A stretch of DNA of 55,097 bases from Chloracidobacterium sp. UBA3360 (GTDB lineage Bacteria; Acidobacteriota; Blastocatellia; Pyrinomonadales; Pyrinomonadaceae). The translations under genes and the position numbers were made by a program. Shown in pieces: positions 35,251-44,892 of this stretch. The DNA lies in the NCBI GenBank assembly GCA_002360555.1, contig DEQS01000100.1, positions 32,872 through 87,968 on the forward strand, given 5' to 3'. The first letter of the stretch is position 1, and the number at the start of each line of letters is the position of its first letter. The notes under the pieces are model-generated. The model searched no databases. It was given only the letters and a program-made list of their open reading frames with translations, and was not told where the DNA came from.

Positions 35251-35262
35251 TAATGATCGAGG

Positions 35263-36492
35263 CTATGCTTTCGTCAAATTGCGGTAAAGCGTGCTGACGT
35301 CATTAACAAGACGATCCACCGAGAAGTTTTCCCGGACGAAATCGCGTCCGCTAGATGACAGGCCTTGACGTAATTTTTCATTTTTCGCCAGATAAATCAA
35401 GCCGTTCGCGAAACTCTCAGGCGTAGCATTATCGACCGAAATTCCACGTTCGCAGAGGGCAAACCCCTCGAATTCCTCACATCTCTTTCCCAGCAGATCG
35501 ACTACGCCGCCGACGGCGGTCGAGATCACGGGTTTTCCTGCGTCCATTGCCTCGATAAGCGAAAGAGGCGTCCCTTCGTTTTTTGACGAGAGGGCCACTA
35601 TATCCATCCCGGAGAACAGCTCGGTAACATTTTCGCGATTTCCCAAAAATGTTACGACACCGGTGAGCCCGAGCTCTCGAGAGAGCATCTCAAGGCCTTC
35701 TCGGACGTTGCCATCGCCAACGATCACCAGCTTTAGTCTTGGCTTTATCGGCTCGTCCGATCTTTCATATGCAGCTACGGTTTCGAGTAGCAGAGGTAAA
35801 TCTTTGATCTCGGTCAGACGCCCGACAAATCCAACAACGATCTCATCGGCTCCGGCGGCGATCTCACGTCGCAGGATGCTTCGGTCAGTTGTGTTCTCTG
35901 CAACCTCTGTTATTTCAATGCCCAATGGCATTATCTCAAATTGCCCGGACGAGCCAACTCCAAAATCCTGATGTATCTCTCTCAATTGTTGTTCGGCAAG
36001 CACGATGATCTTACTCGTCGCGATTTTTGCCAAAATTCGTTCGATGAGTACGAAAAGGCCTGTCTTAAATCTCCCGTAGTAGCTGTGAAAAACGTGGCCA
36101 TGAAATGTGTGGACGACCTTAACCCGCCTTGGTTTGCCGATCAGTGTTCGCAAAGTCATCCAGCGGTAAAGAAATGCAGCGACGCGACCGACAGTCCCCG
36201 CCTTGGCTGTATGCGTGTGTACTATGTCCGGTTTTTGCCGCCGCAATTCACGATATATTTTGTAGAGAGAGATGATGTCTTTTGGCGAAAGTTCGCGGCT
36301 GAGTTCGGGTATATAGATCGGGTCGACGCCATGCTCAGCAGCAAAATAGCCCATGTCTTTTTCGCCGGCCGGAACGGTGCCTGCGATCAGTGCACTTTCA
36401 AATTCATCGTTTCGCAGCTTCTCCGTGAGCCAAACGACTTGTCGGGCAGGGCCGCCAACGTTGAGTCTGGCGATTATGTGAACGATCTTCAT
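35263..36492 (-). CDS. GT4-family glycosyltransferase
   Basis: 409 residues from the ATG at 36492 (MKIVHIIARLNVGGPAR). It has the GT-B fold: N-terminal HIIARLNVGGPARQVV with the sugar-acceptor half, a hinge, and a C-terminal half with VGFVGRLTEIKDLP, KLVIVGDGN and the GT4 signature ALSSKNEGTPLSLIEAMDAGKPVI (E-x7-E). A retaining transferase using a nucleotide sugar. The frame runs upstream to 36567, but that part looks non-coding. The 145-base gap to asnB contains an inverted GGTGGCC/GGCCACC pair and may hold a promoter. Confidence 0.9.
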   Translation of the reverse strand: MKIVHIIARLNVGGPARQVVWLTEKLRNDEFESALIAGTVPAGEKDMGYFAAEHGVDPIYIPELSRELSPKDIISLYKIYRELRRQKPDIVHTHTAKAGTVGRVAAFLYRWMTLRTLIGKPRRVKVVHTFHGHVFHSYYGRFKTGLFVLIERILAKIATSKIIVLAEQQLREIHQDFGVGSSGQFEIMPLGIEITEVAENTTDRSILRREIAAGADEIVVGFVGRLTEIKDLPLLLETVAAYERSDEPIKPRLKLVIVGDGNVREGLEMLSRELGLTGVVTFLGNRENVTELFSGMDIVALSSKNEGTPLSLIEAMDAGKPVISTAVGGVVDLLGKRCEEFEGFALCERGISVDNATPESFANGLIYLAKNEKLRQGLSSSGRDFVRENFSVDRLVNDVSTLYRNLTKA

Positions 36493-36637
36493 CCGGAGGT
36501 ATTTGAAAAAATGGTGGCCAGCGGATCTGTCGCGCCTCACATTTTTCATTGAGGGGCGATGGAACATACGATCGTGCGGGATGATCGCTGCGGGCCACCA
36601 AGCTGATTGGCAAATTTTACCACAAAATATCGGTTCT

Positions 36638-38524
36638 TTATGGATCGATGAAACGTTGAAACCATAGCTCGAGCATCAATAGGGCCCAAATGTGGTGTGT
36701 GTGGTCAGCGACCCCTGTTTCATGGTGTTCGATCCATACCCGAACCAATGCCGGATCAGTGATGCCGCGATTCATTGCTTTTTCGGAAAGCAAGACCGAG
36801 TGGACAAAATCTTTCATCTCCCCGCGAAACCATTTGCCGATCGGCACGCCGAAACCCATCTTTTGCCGGTAAATCACGTCTTTCGGTACCAGCCGAGCCG
36901 CGACTTTTTTTAACAGATACTTAGTTTGGAACCGCCGCATTTTTATATTCTCTGGAAGACTTGCGGCAAATTCTATTACTTTGTGGTCGAGAAAAGGTGA
37001 GCGGGCCTCGAGCGAATTGGCCATCGATGCAATATCGACTTTTACAAGCAGATCATTTGGCAAGTAGGTCATCTGATCTGCCAACAGCGTTGCGTCAAGC
37101 ATCCCGGCGCTGTTTGCTTGTTTGTACCATTGTTCGAGGAAATGATAGGGCCTATTTTCCTGCGTCGCCTTCTTGAATTCACTGGTATAAAGATCGTCCT
37201 TAAACCGGTCCTTGATATTCGACATCCAGTAATAATAACGCTCACTACGAGGCATATTTGCAGCCATCACAAAACGTTGGACGTCACGGATGCGTGAGCG
37301 TTTAAGTTCAGACGAGGGCAAAAGGCCTACGGGCTTTTCTATAATCGCTTTTCTTAACAAAGATGGGAATCGTTGATATAACTCTGCAAGCTGCATTGCC
37401 GCATACCGCTCATATCCACCAAAACTCTCGTCGCCGCCGTCACCATTTAGGGCAACGGTAACGTGTTGGCGGGTCTCTTTCGCAACGTAGTACGTAGGTA
37501 TCGCGCTTGAATCGGCGTATGGTTCGCCGTAATGCTCGACCAGAGTTGGTAGCACGTCGATCGCGTTGGGCCGGACGATAAATTCGTTGTACTCGGCACC
37601 GACATGCTTAGCAACGCGTTTTGCGTATTTGAGTTCGCTAAAATCCTGTTCATCAAAACCGATCGAAAAAGTCTTAACGGGGTCGCTGCTCTCTTGAGCC
37701 ATCAGAGCTACAACCACGGATGAATCGACGCCGCCAGACAGAAATGCCCCGAGCGGGACCTCAGAGATAAGCCGCATCTTTGTCGCTTCACGCAGGATGC
37801 GAGTTGTCTCTGTGATCGCATCCTCTTCTGAGATCTTTATCTTTTTTGAAAAATCGGGCAGCCAATACCGTCGCGTTTCGATCTCGCCATTTTTCCAACG
37901 CAGCCAATGGCCGGGTTCGAGCTTGCGGATCTGTTTGAACGCCGTCTGTGGAGCAGGCACACAGAGGTAATTCATATAGCTGTCGATCGCGTTCATATCG
38001 ACCTCACGCGAAACCGACGGATGCTGCAATACAGCCTGAAACTCCGAGCCAAAGATCAGATCACCGTTTGTCTGGTGAGAATAGAGCAGGGGCTTTTTGC
38101 CTATTCGGTCGCGAGCCAGAAAGAGCGTCTTTTCGGTCTCATCCCAGATCGCAAAGGCAAACATACCGCGCAGATGCTGCAAGCAGCCTTCGCCGTACTC
38201 ATCGTAAAGCCGCAGGACGACCTCGGTATCGGATTTTGTGTACAGCTTATGGCCGCGTTCCTCAAGTCCTTTTCTGAGATCTTGGTAATTATATATCTCC
38301 CCATTGAAGACGATCCATTTTGTCTTGTCGGCGTTATGGATAGGTTGCTGGCCGCTGGCGAGATCGATGATCGAAAGCCGCCGCATCGCCAGACCGACGT
38401 TTTCACGCACATAAAAACCATCCTCATCCGGCCCGCGATGGAGGATCGCCTGATTCATCCGCTCGAGCACCGTCCTGTCGACCGCACCCTTGCTGTTATT
38501 TACAAAGCCGGTAATCCCGCACAT
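36638..38524 (-). CDS. asnB: Asparagine synthase-like glutamine amidotransferase (AsnB family)
   Basis: 628 residues. The class II amidotransferase domain begins at MCGITGF with nucleophile Cys2 and runs to about 210 (RGPDEDGFY, FNGEIYNYQDLR). The synthetase domain has SGGVDSSVV near 260, the pyrophosphate-binding loop. It transfers ammonia from glutamine to an acid via an adenylate. In polysaccharide loci such enzymes often amidate uronic or amino acids of the glycan (WbpS-like) rather than make free asparagine. The start overlaps the preceding stop by one base (TAATG), so translation is coupled to the upstream membrane gene. Confidence 0.93.
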   Translation of the reverse strand: MCGITGFVNNSKGAVDRTVLERMNQAILHRGPDEDGFYVRENVGLAMRRLSIIDLASGQQPIHNADKTKWIVFNGEIYNYQDLRKGLEERGHKLYTKSDTEVVLRLYDEYGEGCLQHLRGMFAFAIWDETEKTLFLARDRIGKKPLLYSHQTNGDLIFGSEFQAVLQHPSVSREVDMNAIDSYMNYLCVPAPQTAFKQIRKLEPGHWLRWKNGEIETRRYWLPDFSKKIKISEEDAITETTRILREATKMRLISEVPLGAFLSGGVDSSVVVALMAQESSDPVKTFSIGFDEQDFSELKYAKRVAKHVGAEYNEFIVRPNAIDVLPTLVEHYGEPYADSSAIPTYYVAKETRQHVTVALNGDGGDESFGGYERYAAMQLAELYQRFPSLLRKAIIEKPVGLLPSSELKRSRIRDVQRFVMAANMPRSERYYYWMSNIKDRFKDDLYTSEFKKATQENRPYHFLEQWYKQANSAGMLDATLLADQMTYLPNDLLVKVDIASMANSLEARSPFLDHKVIEFAASLPENIKMRRFQTKYLLKKVAARLVPKDVIYRQKMGFGVPIGKWFRGEMKDFVHSVLLSEKAMNRGITDPALVRVWIEHHETGVADHTHHIWALLMLELWFQRFIDP

Positions 38525-39897
38525 TAAGTTGCTTTCTGCCGCTCTTGAAAACGAGCTCTAAGTTGTTTGTTAAGTTTGTTCTTGCGGATGATCTCGCTCG
38601 CTTTTTTATCCTCGATCTTTTCCCTTATTAATCCCCAGCCAACTGCAATAAACATAAATAAAAAAACCTGAATCTGTGTTCGCTGGCGATAGGCGGTGCC
38701 GATATTACCCTGAAAAATCGAATATGAAACAGTCAGCATTAGGGTGAAAATAAGAATAGGGAAACAAGCCCTTAACCGGTTTTTAAGAGTGTACCAAAGA
38801 CCGTAGATCAACAAAGGGATCATTGCCCACCAAATTAATACGTCCGGTAGCGTAATACTTTGTCGGAAATTTGTGACCTCCCACGGAAAAGGAGCAAACA
38901 TAAGGTATATGAAGCCGATCGGGATAGCTGACAGTGCCCCTCCATAAGTTGAAATGTCAACATCACGCCCAAATCCAGATTCCGCTGACCTCGCTAGATC
39001 AGCCCGGCTTACCTGAGTCCGTTCCAATGATCCATAGGTTCTGAGATCGGTAGTTGTGGTCTCAATTACGCCAAGATAGGACAAGGCCGCAGCTAGTACT
39101 ATCAATATCGCCAGCCGCTGAACTATTGATTTCAAAGACGTAGAGAGCCCAACGACAAAGCTCGCGATGACCGCTACGACCATTACATAAAATATATAAA
39201 ATCGAAGCGACAGGATCCCAAAAAGTGAGAAACAGATGACAAGTATACCGAGCCAAGAAAACTGTCGTTGGAGTTGGATTACCAGCGTTAATGTCAGGAC
39301 GATAAGAAATACCATCATCCCATCCTTAAGTAGTTGGGATGACCAAATTATGAATGCCGGAAAAAATGCAACGGCAAGAGCGGTTGTTTTAGCGACGCGC
39401 TTGTTATGAAACATCTTCTCAGAGCAAAAATAGGTTAATGGGACAGTGGCGGCCCCGATCACGGCGCAAAATGCTTGCGCGACGAGAATGCTCTTATTTG
39501 AGATCAAATAGATGAAAGAGACAAGATATTGCATGCCCCATCCGGAGCCCCTGATAGACATGATCCGTGCGAGTTCCGGGTCTCCCTGGCCGATACCGCT
39601 TATCCAATAGTCCACGATCCTTGAAGCATTAGTGTCATAACCCAATGCGTCCGACCCGGCAAATTCCCTTAATCCAAAACTATGGACTATGATGCCAAAC
39701 AAAAGCCGCGCACAAAGGGCGGCCAAAAACACAATCGTTATGAAATCCTTTTCTTCAACAAATCTGCGAGTAACAACGAGCGAGGCGCCGGCCAGACACA
39801 CGACCATTAGGAGTGCGATTGGCCCCTCAGCAGGATCGGCGGCGATCATGGAAAACGCAACGGCCGCAAGTAAAAAATAAACTAAAAATCGAATCAT
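38524..39897 (-). CDS. Multi-spanning membrane protein, probable polysaccharide polymerase or GT39-like
   Basis: 457 residues with about 11 hydrophobic segments. An ADPAEGPIALL segment follows the first. A long loop with LARSAESGFGRDVDISTYG sits at about 295-330, and the C-terminal tail is strongly basic (KLNKQLRARFQERQKAT). The overall shape is that of Wzy/EpsG-type polymerases or dolichyl-mannosyl-transferase-like membrane proteins; no hallmark residues make it certain. It overlaps the acyltransferase gene by four bases (ATGA), another sign of one coupled operon. Confidence 0.7.
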   Translation of the reverse strand: MIRFLVYFLLAAVAFSMIAADPAEGPIALLMVVCLAGASLVVTRRFVEEKDFITIVFLAALCARLLFGIIVHSFGLREFAGSDALGYDTNASRIVDYWISGIGQGDPELARIMSIRGSGWGMQYLVSFIYLISNKSILVAQAFCAVIGAATVPLTYFCSEKMFHNKRVAKTTALAVAFFPAFIIWSSQLLKDGMMVFLIVLTLTLVIQLQRQFSWLGILVICFSLFGILSLRFYIFYVMVVAVIASFVVGLSTSLKSIVQRLAILIVLAAALSYLGVIETTTTDLRTYGSLERTQVSRADLARSAESGFGRDVDISTYGGALSAIPIGFIYLMFAPFPWEVTNFRQSITLPDVLIWWAMIPLLIYGLWYTLKNRLRACFPILIFTLMLTVSYSIFQGNIGTAYRQRTQIQVFLFMFIAVGWGLIREKIEDKKASEIIRKNKLNKQLRARFQERQKAT

Positions 39898-40655
39898 CTA
39901 ACTAGATTTTTTGAATCAATAACTTTTAGTGATGCATTAGCGATCTCATCAGGCAGATCGGGCCGGGTTTTATTGCTGATCAAGAATTCTCCCGCCTCGT
40001 CGAGATCACTCACAACTTTTGCCGGTACACCGGCTATCAACTTGTGTTCACCGACCAATTTTTTCGTGATCACCGACCCGATACCGACAATAGAGTGTGC
40101 AGGTATCTCACCACCCGGAGCGACCCTGATCTCAGAACCGATGTAGGCGTGGTCGCCGATGTTGATAGGTTTGGTCATCTGCCTGTTATGAGTCCATAGA
40201 GACGAATTTCTTCCGCCCAAAATTACGCATTTTCCAAATTCGACTCGATCGGTAAAATCTATCTTATGCGAGGCCCCAAGCATTGTGCCGTCTCCTATCA
40301 AGAATGTTTGATCTACCTCATTGATCATGTCAGAGCTTAAGAGGGAATTTATTTCATTAAAACGCAAAATTTCACAATAGCGGCCGATGCTAATAAGATC
40401 GCCGCCGCGAAACACGTTGAAATGTCCGATTATTGTGTGACCCCCGATCGAGAGTTTCCGGGTGCCAACAAAAATATTAAAATGACCGATCGAAGTTTGG
40501 TTTCCGATGACGCACTGGTCTACGTCGATGATCGACAAACCAATACGAACTCCTTTGCCAATGCTATAACCGAATAGATGCCGGTATAGAAATCGTTTAA
40601 GAAACGAAGGAAAAAAAGCTATGATTCCTTTAATTATTAGACGAAATTTCAACAA
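39894..40655 (-). CDS. Hexapeptide-repeat acyltransferase
   Basis: 253 residues. Left-handed beta-helix repeats of the [LIV]-G-x4 type run from about 35 to 190 (GKGVRIGLSII, GNQTSIGHFNIF, GHTIIGHFNVFRGG, GDHAYIGSEIRV, IPAHSIVGIGSVI). This is the fold of serine, colanic-acid (WcaF) and sugar O-acetyltransferases, which use acetyl- or acyl-CoA. The N-terminal helix is hydrophobic, perhaps for membrane association. It likely acylates a sugar of the locus product. It starts nine bases after the neighbouring GT4 gene ends. Confidence 0.85.
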   Translation of the reverse strand: MLKFRLIIKGIIAFFPSFLKRFLYRHLFGYSIGKGVRIGLSIIDVDQCVIGNQTSIGHFNIFVGTRKLSIGGHTIIGHFNVFRGGDLISIGRYCEILRFNEINSLLSSDMINEVDQTFLIGDGTMLGASHKIDFTDRVEFGKCVILGGRNSSLWTHNRQMTKPINIGDHAYIGSEIRVAPGGEIPAHSIVGIGSVITKKLVGEHKLIAGVPAKVVSDLDEAGEFLISNKTRPDLPDEIANASLKVIDSKNLVR

Positions 40656-40664
40656 AAGTTGACC

Positions 40665-41909
40665 TCACGGTGCCGAAAATTCATTTGGAGATGCTGAAAC
40701 TTTCTCTGACAGACAAAAGTGGTTGGCGATCAACTGGTAAAACTCTTTCATGACAACTTTGCTGTCAAATTCTTTGGCCCGAACCTCACTTTTAGCGATT
40801 AACTTCTTTCTTAAACTCTCGTTTCGCATTAGTTCTTCCATTGCCGATGTCATGGCCGTTGCGTTGCCTGAGGAAACTAACAATCCGTATTCGCCGTTTT
40901 CATAAGATCCAAGATCGCTGTTAGTGACTTTTCTGCCCGGGGCCAATATTTCCCGCGGGCCTGTCGGACAATCCGTAGAGATCACAGGTAGTCCACACGA
41001 TAATGCCTCAAGTAGAACATTTGGAAATCCCTCGAAGTCCGAACTCAAAACGAAGCAGTCGGATCGACTCAAATATTTAAAAGGGTTTTCCTTTTGCCCT
41101 AAAAACAGTACGCGCTGCTCCAAACCCAAGGATTTTACCATATCCCGTATCTCCTGCATGACCTTATATCCTTCGCCGTGAAGTTTGTATCCGGTTCCGA
41201 TCAGCAGTAATTGAGAGTCTTCGTTATTTATCCCGGCAAAGGCCTCGACCAACATACGGTGGTTTTTAACCAGTCTAAAGCCACCGACACAAACAAAAGT
41301 AAATCTATCAAACTCGACATCATCGACGGACTCATCTTTCTTCGATCTAATATCGTCAATAACGATCGCATTTTTGATCTCAATATAATTGCTTTTTATG
41401 TTGAAATCATTTTCCAGCGACTCTCTCGACCCTTTAGAATTTGGCAAAATAGCATCTGCCCAAGGGTATAGTGTGGACGTGATAAATCTTCCGATCTTAC
41501 CGCGCAGAGAATTCTGGCTATACAAAGCAGCGGTATAGGTTCTTTCACTGATAAAAAGCGTTGCCTTGAGTCCCAACTTCTTTGCAAGACAAGCCGCCAT
41601 ATTTGGACGGTTTGAGAATGAAACTAGTAGCTGAATACTGTTGGTGTTGCAATACTTTTTAATAGCATGAGCGACAAAAGGCATCCTCAAAAGATTTGAA
41701 ACATCGGCGGATCTGACGCCATTGGTTTCTAGGTCGACGATTATCTGACCAGTTGGCAAGTCATATTCAATAATGTTTTCAAGCAGCAAAAGATGCGTTT
41801 CAAATTCGTCCGCCAAGCTGGCGAGTACGAGCGATACGAACCGCTCAGCACCACCCGCAAGGAGAGAATTCACTAAAATGGCGACCTTGGGTTTTGGCGA
41901 TTTGCTCAC
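40665..41909 (-). CDS. GT4-family glycosyltransferase (copy A)
   Basis: 414 residues, GT-B fold: N terminus KVAILVNSLLAGGAERFVS, hinge, then FVCVGGFRLVKNHRMLVEAF, LLLIGTGY, and the signature SDFEGFPNVLLEALSCGLPVI with E-x7-E. It is clearly paralogous to the gene at 42750-43961; both share GGAERFVS, IEYDLP-x-x-QII and FSx-NRPN. The 88-base gap upstream shows no convincing promoter. This part of the locus is visibly more AT-rich than its surroundings, consistent with acquisition as a cassette. Confidence 0.9.
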   Translation of the reverse strand: MSKSPKPKVAILVNSLLAGGAERFVSLVLASLADEFETHLLLLENIIEYDLPTGQIIVDLETNGVRSADVSNLLRMPFVAHAIKKYCNTNSIQLLVSFSNRPNMAACLAKKLGLKATLFISERTYTAALYSQNSLRGKIGRFITSTLYPWADAILPNSKGSRESLENDFNIKSNYIEIKNAIVIDDIRSKKDESVDDVEFDRFTFVCVGGFRLVKNHRMLVEAFAGINNEDSQLLLIGTGYKLHGEGYKVMQEIRDMVKSLGLEQRVLFLGQKENPFKYLSRSDCFVLSSDFEGFPNVLLEALSCGLPVISTDCPTGPREILAPGRKVTNSDLGSYENGEYGLLVSSGNATAMTSAMEELMRNESLRKKLIAKSEVRAKEFDSKVVMKEFYQLIANHFCLSEKVSASPNEFSAP

Positions 41910-41997
41910 AAAACTATTGATGATCTATTAACGGTCTGCCTGTCGCAGTATGTCCAATTATTCCGTTTCGAAACCAAACTGGTTATACTAATTACAA

Positions 41998-42747
41998 TCA
42001 GATCCTACTCAGAGTTATCTTTGGGATGGCTTCGATAAGAGTTTCCCTATCCCAAAGGCACATCTTTCTGACCTCTTCACCTTCGACGCCATCATCTAAA
42101 CAAGTTAGCGGCGAGGGAAAATTAAACGGGGCTAACCGTAAATTTAATAGTCGGCACTGTCCGGTCAAAATATCCTTATTCTTAGTGCACTCGACGTTCG
42201 ATGTCGTCAAGAGATATTTTATCTCGCTTTTCAGAAAATTATTTAGCGCCGCAAGTATGTATTCATTTGAGAGGTGAAAAAGTGCGTCACGACAGATCCA
42301 CAGATCCGATGCCGGCAAAGCATCTGTCGTAATATCGATAACCCGAAAACTGGTGTTTTTGTTTTCGAATCGCTCGTTATTTTTCTTGATCAGATCAGGA
42401 ACGATATCTGCACCGATATAAGAAAGATCAGCAGAACGTTCAACATGTCTGAACCAATTATAGTCTCCACAAGGGGCATCGAGGATCGAGCCGATCTTAT
42501 ACTCTGAAAATAGACCCGGCAGTGCCATTCTGAGCCTTTCCGTGTATTTGAGAGTAGATCCTGGGCCGGATACGCTTTCGTCGTTCCCCCAAAAATTCTC
42601 ACGGTGATAGTCAGAGAATATGTCTTTTAAATCACGATCGCGCACTTTTTTTACAAGACGCTGAGTTCCTACGAAGTTTGCGGCGAGCGAGTATATGTTT
42701 CGCAAGATCGGAGTGCTCTTAAAAAATGTTCTTATTGAAAATGCCAT
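41998..42747 (-). CDS. SAM-dependent methyltransferase (copy A)
   Basis: 249 residues, class I Rossmann fold: ILDAPCGDYNWFRHV (SAM-binding motif I, near residue 87), then LSYIGADIVPDLI and DLWICRDALFHLS. It closely resembles the gene at 46456-47160 in IFSDYHRENFWGNDESVSG versus IFTDYYRSNSWGDDETVSG, with a shared C-terminal KMCLW. A plausible role is O-methylation of a sugar, or of the chain end to stop growth. The tight two-base gap to the neighbouring GT4 gene suggests the pair acts together. Confidence 0.85.
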   Translation of the reverse strand: MAFSIRTFFKSTPILRNIYSLAANFVGTQRLVKKVRDRDLKDIFSDYHRENFWGNDESVSGPGSTLKYTERLRMALPGLFSEYKIGSILDAPCGDYNWFRHVERSADLSYIGADIVPDLIKKNNERFENKNTSFRVIDITTDALPASDLWICRDALFHLSNEYILAALNNFLKSEIKYLLTTSNVECTKNKDILTGQCRLLNLRLAPFNFPSPLTCLDDGVEGEEVRKMCLWDRETLIEAIPKITLSRI

Positions 42748-42749
42748 AT

Positions 42750-43961
42750 CTAGTTATCAACGACGATCTCTCGCTCCAAAAGCTCATACATAATAGGCCG
42801 GATCTGGCCCAACACGACTTCCATATCACAACCTTTTACTCGCTCGGACCCTTTTTGTTTGTAAATACTACGCAGTTCGCCGCTGTCCATCATTTCTCTC
42901 ATTGCCTCGGCAAGCGCTTGAGCGTTTCCAACGGGAACTAATACGCCGTATTCGCCGTGCTCGATTTTTTTTCCGTCAACAAAGCCGGTGTCGGTGCCCG
43001 GCGCTAACAGCTCACGTGGACCGGCCTCGCAGTCGGTAGAGATAACGGGCAAACCACATGCCATTGCTTCCATCATCACCTGTCCTTGTCCTTCGAACAC
43101 AGATGAGAATACAAAACAATCCGCACGGCTGAGATATTTGAAAGGGTTTCGTTGAAATCCAAGAAAAAGTATATTTCTTTCAAGCCCGAATGAACGAACC
43201 AACTCGTTGATCTCCTCAAATCTTTGGCCTTGTCCAAGGAGCAGCAACTGGGTATCTTTACGGTCAAGAATGCGGAACGCCTCTACCAGTGTCGTGTGAT
43301 CTTTTTGCGGATCAAAACGGGCTAAATTAACAAATGTGAACCGGTCAAAACTCACATCCTCGACTGGCTCGACCATTTTTTCCTTCACGGTGGCCAGATC
43401 CACAATATTTGTGATCACTTCATACCGGGTATTTACCCCGTAATGTTCTATTAGGACGTTCCGAATCGCCTCGGATACCGGCAATATGACATCTGCACGA
43501 GGGTAAAACCAAGAAACGAATCTTTTTGCGATCTTCCCTCGCAAATCCCCTTCATTGAACCAAAATGGGGTATATATACACTCGTTCATCATCAGTGGGA
43601 CCTTTAGCCCGGCCAACCTAGCCATGCCGGCAGTAAAGTTTGGCCGGTTAAGGAACGAGAACACAAGTTTGATATCGTTGGTCGTACAGTAATTTTTGAA
43701 CCTCAATGCTATCAGCGGAAGGCGAAGAATGCTGGCCAGATTACTTCGTTTTTTAAAACCGCTCTCAATAAAGGCAATTATTTGATCGTTTGGAAGATCG
43801 TACTCAATAGTCTCGTCAAATAAAACCAGATGGATCTCAAACTCATCCTTGAGCCCGTTGATCAAATTCGAAACAAAGCGCTCGGCGCCACCACCGGCCA
43901 TGTTATGGATAAGAAACGCGACCTTGGGCTTGTGGTTAGTTTGACTGGGTTTGGTGCTCAT
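42750..43961 (-). CDS. GT4-family glycosyltransferase (copy B)
   Basis: 403 residues from the ATG at 43961 (MSTKPSQTNHK). A TTG at 44006 would add 15 residues and overlap the upstream fkbM gene by 11 bases; neither start has a clear Shine-Dalgarno sequence. GT-B fold with KVAFLIHNMAGGGAERFVS, FVNLARFDPQKDHTTLVEAF, LLLLGQGQRFEE and the signature SVFEGQGQVMMEAMACGLPVI. Similarity to copy A extends along the whole chain, indicating duplication. It is a retaining transferase for another linkage of the same repeat unit. Confidence 0.9.
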   Translation of the reverse strand: MSTKPSQTNHKPKVAFLIHNMAGGGAERFVSNLINGLKDEFEIHLVLFDETIEYDLPNDQIIAFIESGFKKRSNLASILRLPLIALRFKNYCTTNDIKLVFSFLNRPNFTAGMARLAGLKVPLMMNECIYTPFWFNEGDLRGKIAKRFVSWFYPRADVILPVSEAIRNVLIEHYGVNTRYEVITNIVDLATVKEKMVEPVEDVSFDRFTFVNLARFDPQKDHTTLVEAFRILDRKDTQLLLLGQGQRFEEINELVRSFGLERNILFLGFQRNPFKYLSRADCFVFSSVFEGQGQVMMEAMACGLPVISTDCEAGPRELLAPGTDTGFVDGKKIEHGEYGVLVPVGNAQALAEAMREMMDSGELRSIYKQKGSERVKGCDMEVVLGQIRPIMYELLEREIVVDN

Positions 43962-43995
43962 GTTAGCTGAGAAATATCTACTACTGTCGGGCGTG

Positions 43996-44892
43996 TCAGT
44001 TTCCAAGCAGGTCCAACGTCCTAGCGGTTTTCTCTTCGCACAAAAGGTAATTATAGTAATCGCTTTTTACAATATTCTCCGATCTGCGACAGCTGTTATT
44101 TTTGTCGTCAATATTAAAATAAAGATATCCTTTACCTTTTACGAGCTCTTCGATCTGCGCGCCGATCTCATCATTTAATATTTCGATCAGAATAGTCGGC
44201 CGAAACAAATCCAAATACCTGCCAAAACCCCGCATGACCTCGGGTTCATGAGTTTCCACGTCGATCTTTACCAGATCTATATGGTCTAACTGCTCCCGTT
44301 CGATCATTGTATCCAGTCGCATCGTCGCAATGGCGGTTGGGAAAGTTTCAACATCGGGGCCATGAATACTACCCCCGATCGTAACGGAATAGACGTGCGA
44401 ATCCGGCAGGTCGTGGATCATTGCCGTCCCGTCTTTATCCGACACTCCAACCTTAAAGCACTTTATGTCAAAATCGTTCAGAACGACGTTGGCTGTCAGT
44501 TTTTCGTAAACTCTACTTATGGGCTCGAATGCAAACACTTGAGCACGCGGGTTTACGGTTTTTGCGATCAGCGAATACATTCCTGTATTCGCACCGATGT
44601 CTAATATCACGTTCGCTTCACGACAAAGCTTGACCCACAAAGACAACGAGAGTTTTTCCTGCGCTTTTCCAAGCCCGCCCCAAAACAATTCATTTTCGAC
44701 AAGAAAACCGTGCCCGAAATGGTGCATCTTAAAAGAGCCGTGATCCTCCACGTCGACCGAAAATTCTCCCTCAAACGAGGCGTAATTGGTGATCTTATCC
44801 CCAGGAAGCCACACGCGACGTATTATTGAAAATAGTTGCTGCTTAAAAGGCACTAACTCATATGCTTGCCTGATCTTTCGCCTGATGCTCAT
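43996..44892 (-). CDS. FkbM-family methyltransferase
   Basis: 298 residues with a class I SAM-binding core: ANVILDIGANTGMYSLIA near residue 95, VFAFEPISRVYEKLTANV, a FKVGVSD segment, and HIDLVKIDVETHEPEVMRGF, the FkbM signature. FkbM-type enzymes methylate hydroxyls of natural products and glycans. Its start overlaps the end of the flippase gene by four bases (ATGA). Together with the other methyltransferases it implies an O-methylated surface glycan. Confidence 0.9.
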   Translation of the reverse strand: MSIRRKIRQAYELVPFKQQLFSIIRRVWLPGDKITNYASFEGEFSVDVEDHGSFKMHHFGHGFLVENELFWGGLGKAQEKLSLSLWVKLCREANVILDIGANTGMYSLIAKTVNPRAQVFAFEPISRVYEKLTANVVLNDFDIKCFKVGVSDKDGTAMIHDLPDSHVYSVTIGGSIHGPDVETFPTAIATMRLDTMIEREQLDHIDLVKIDVETHEPEVMRGFGRYLDLFRPTILIEILNDEIGAQIEELVKGKGYLYFNIDDKNNSCRRSENIVKSDYYNYLLCEEKTARTLDLLGN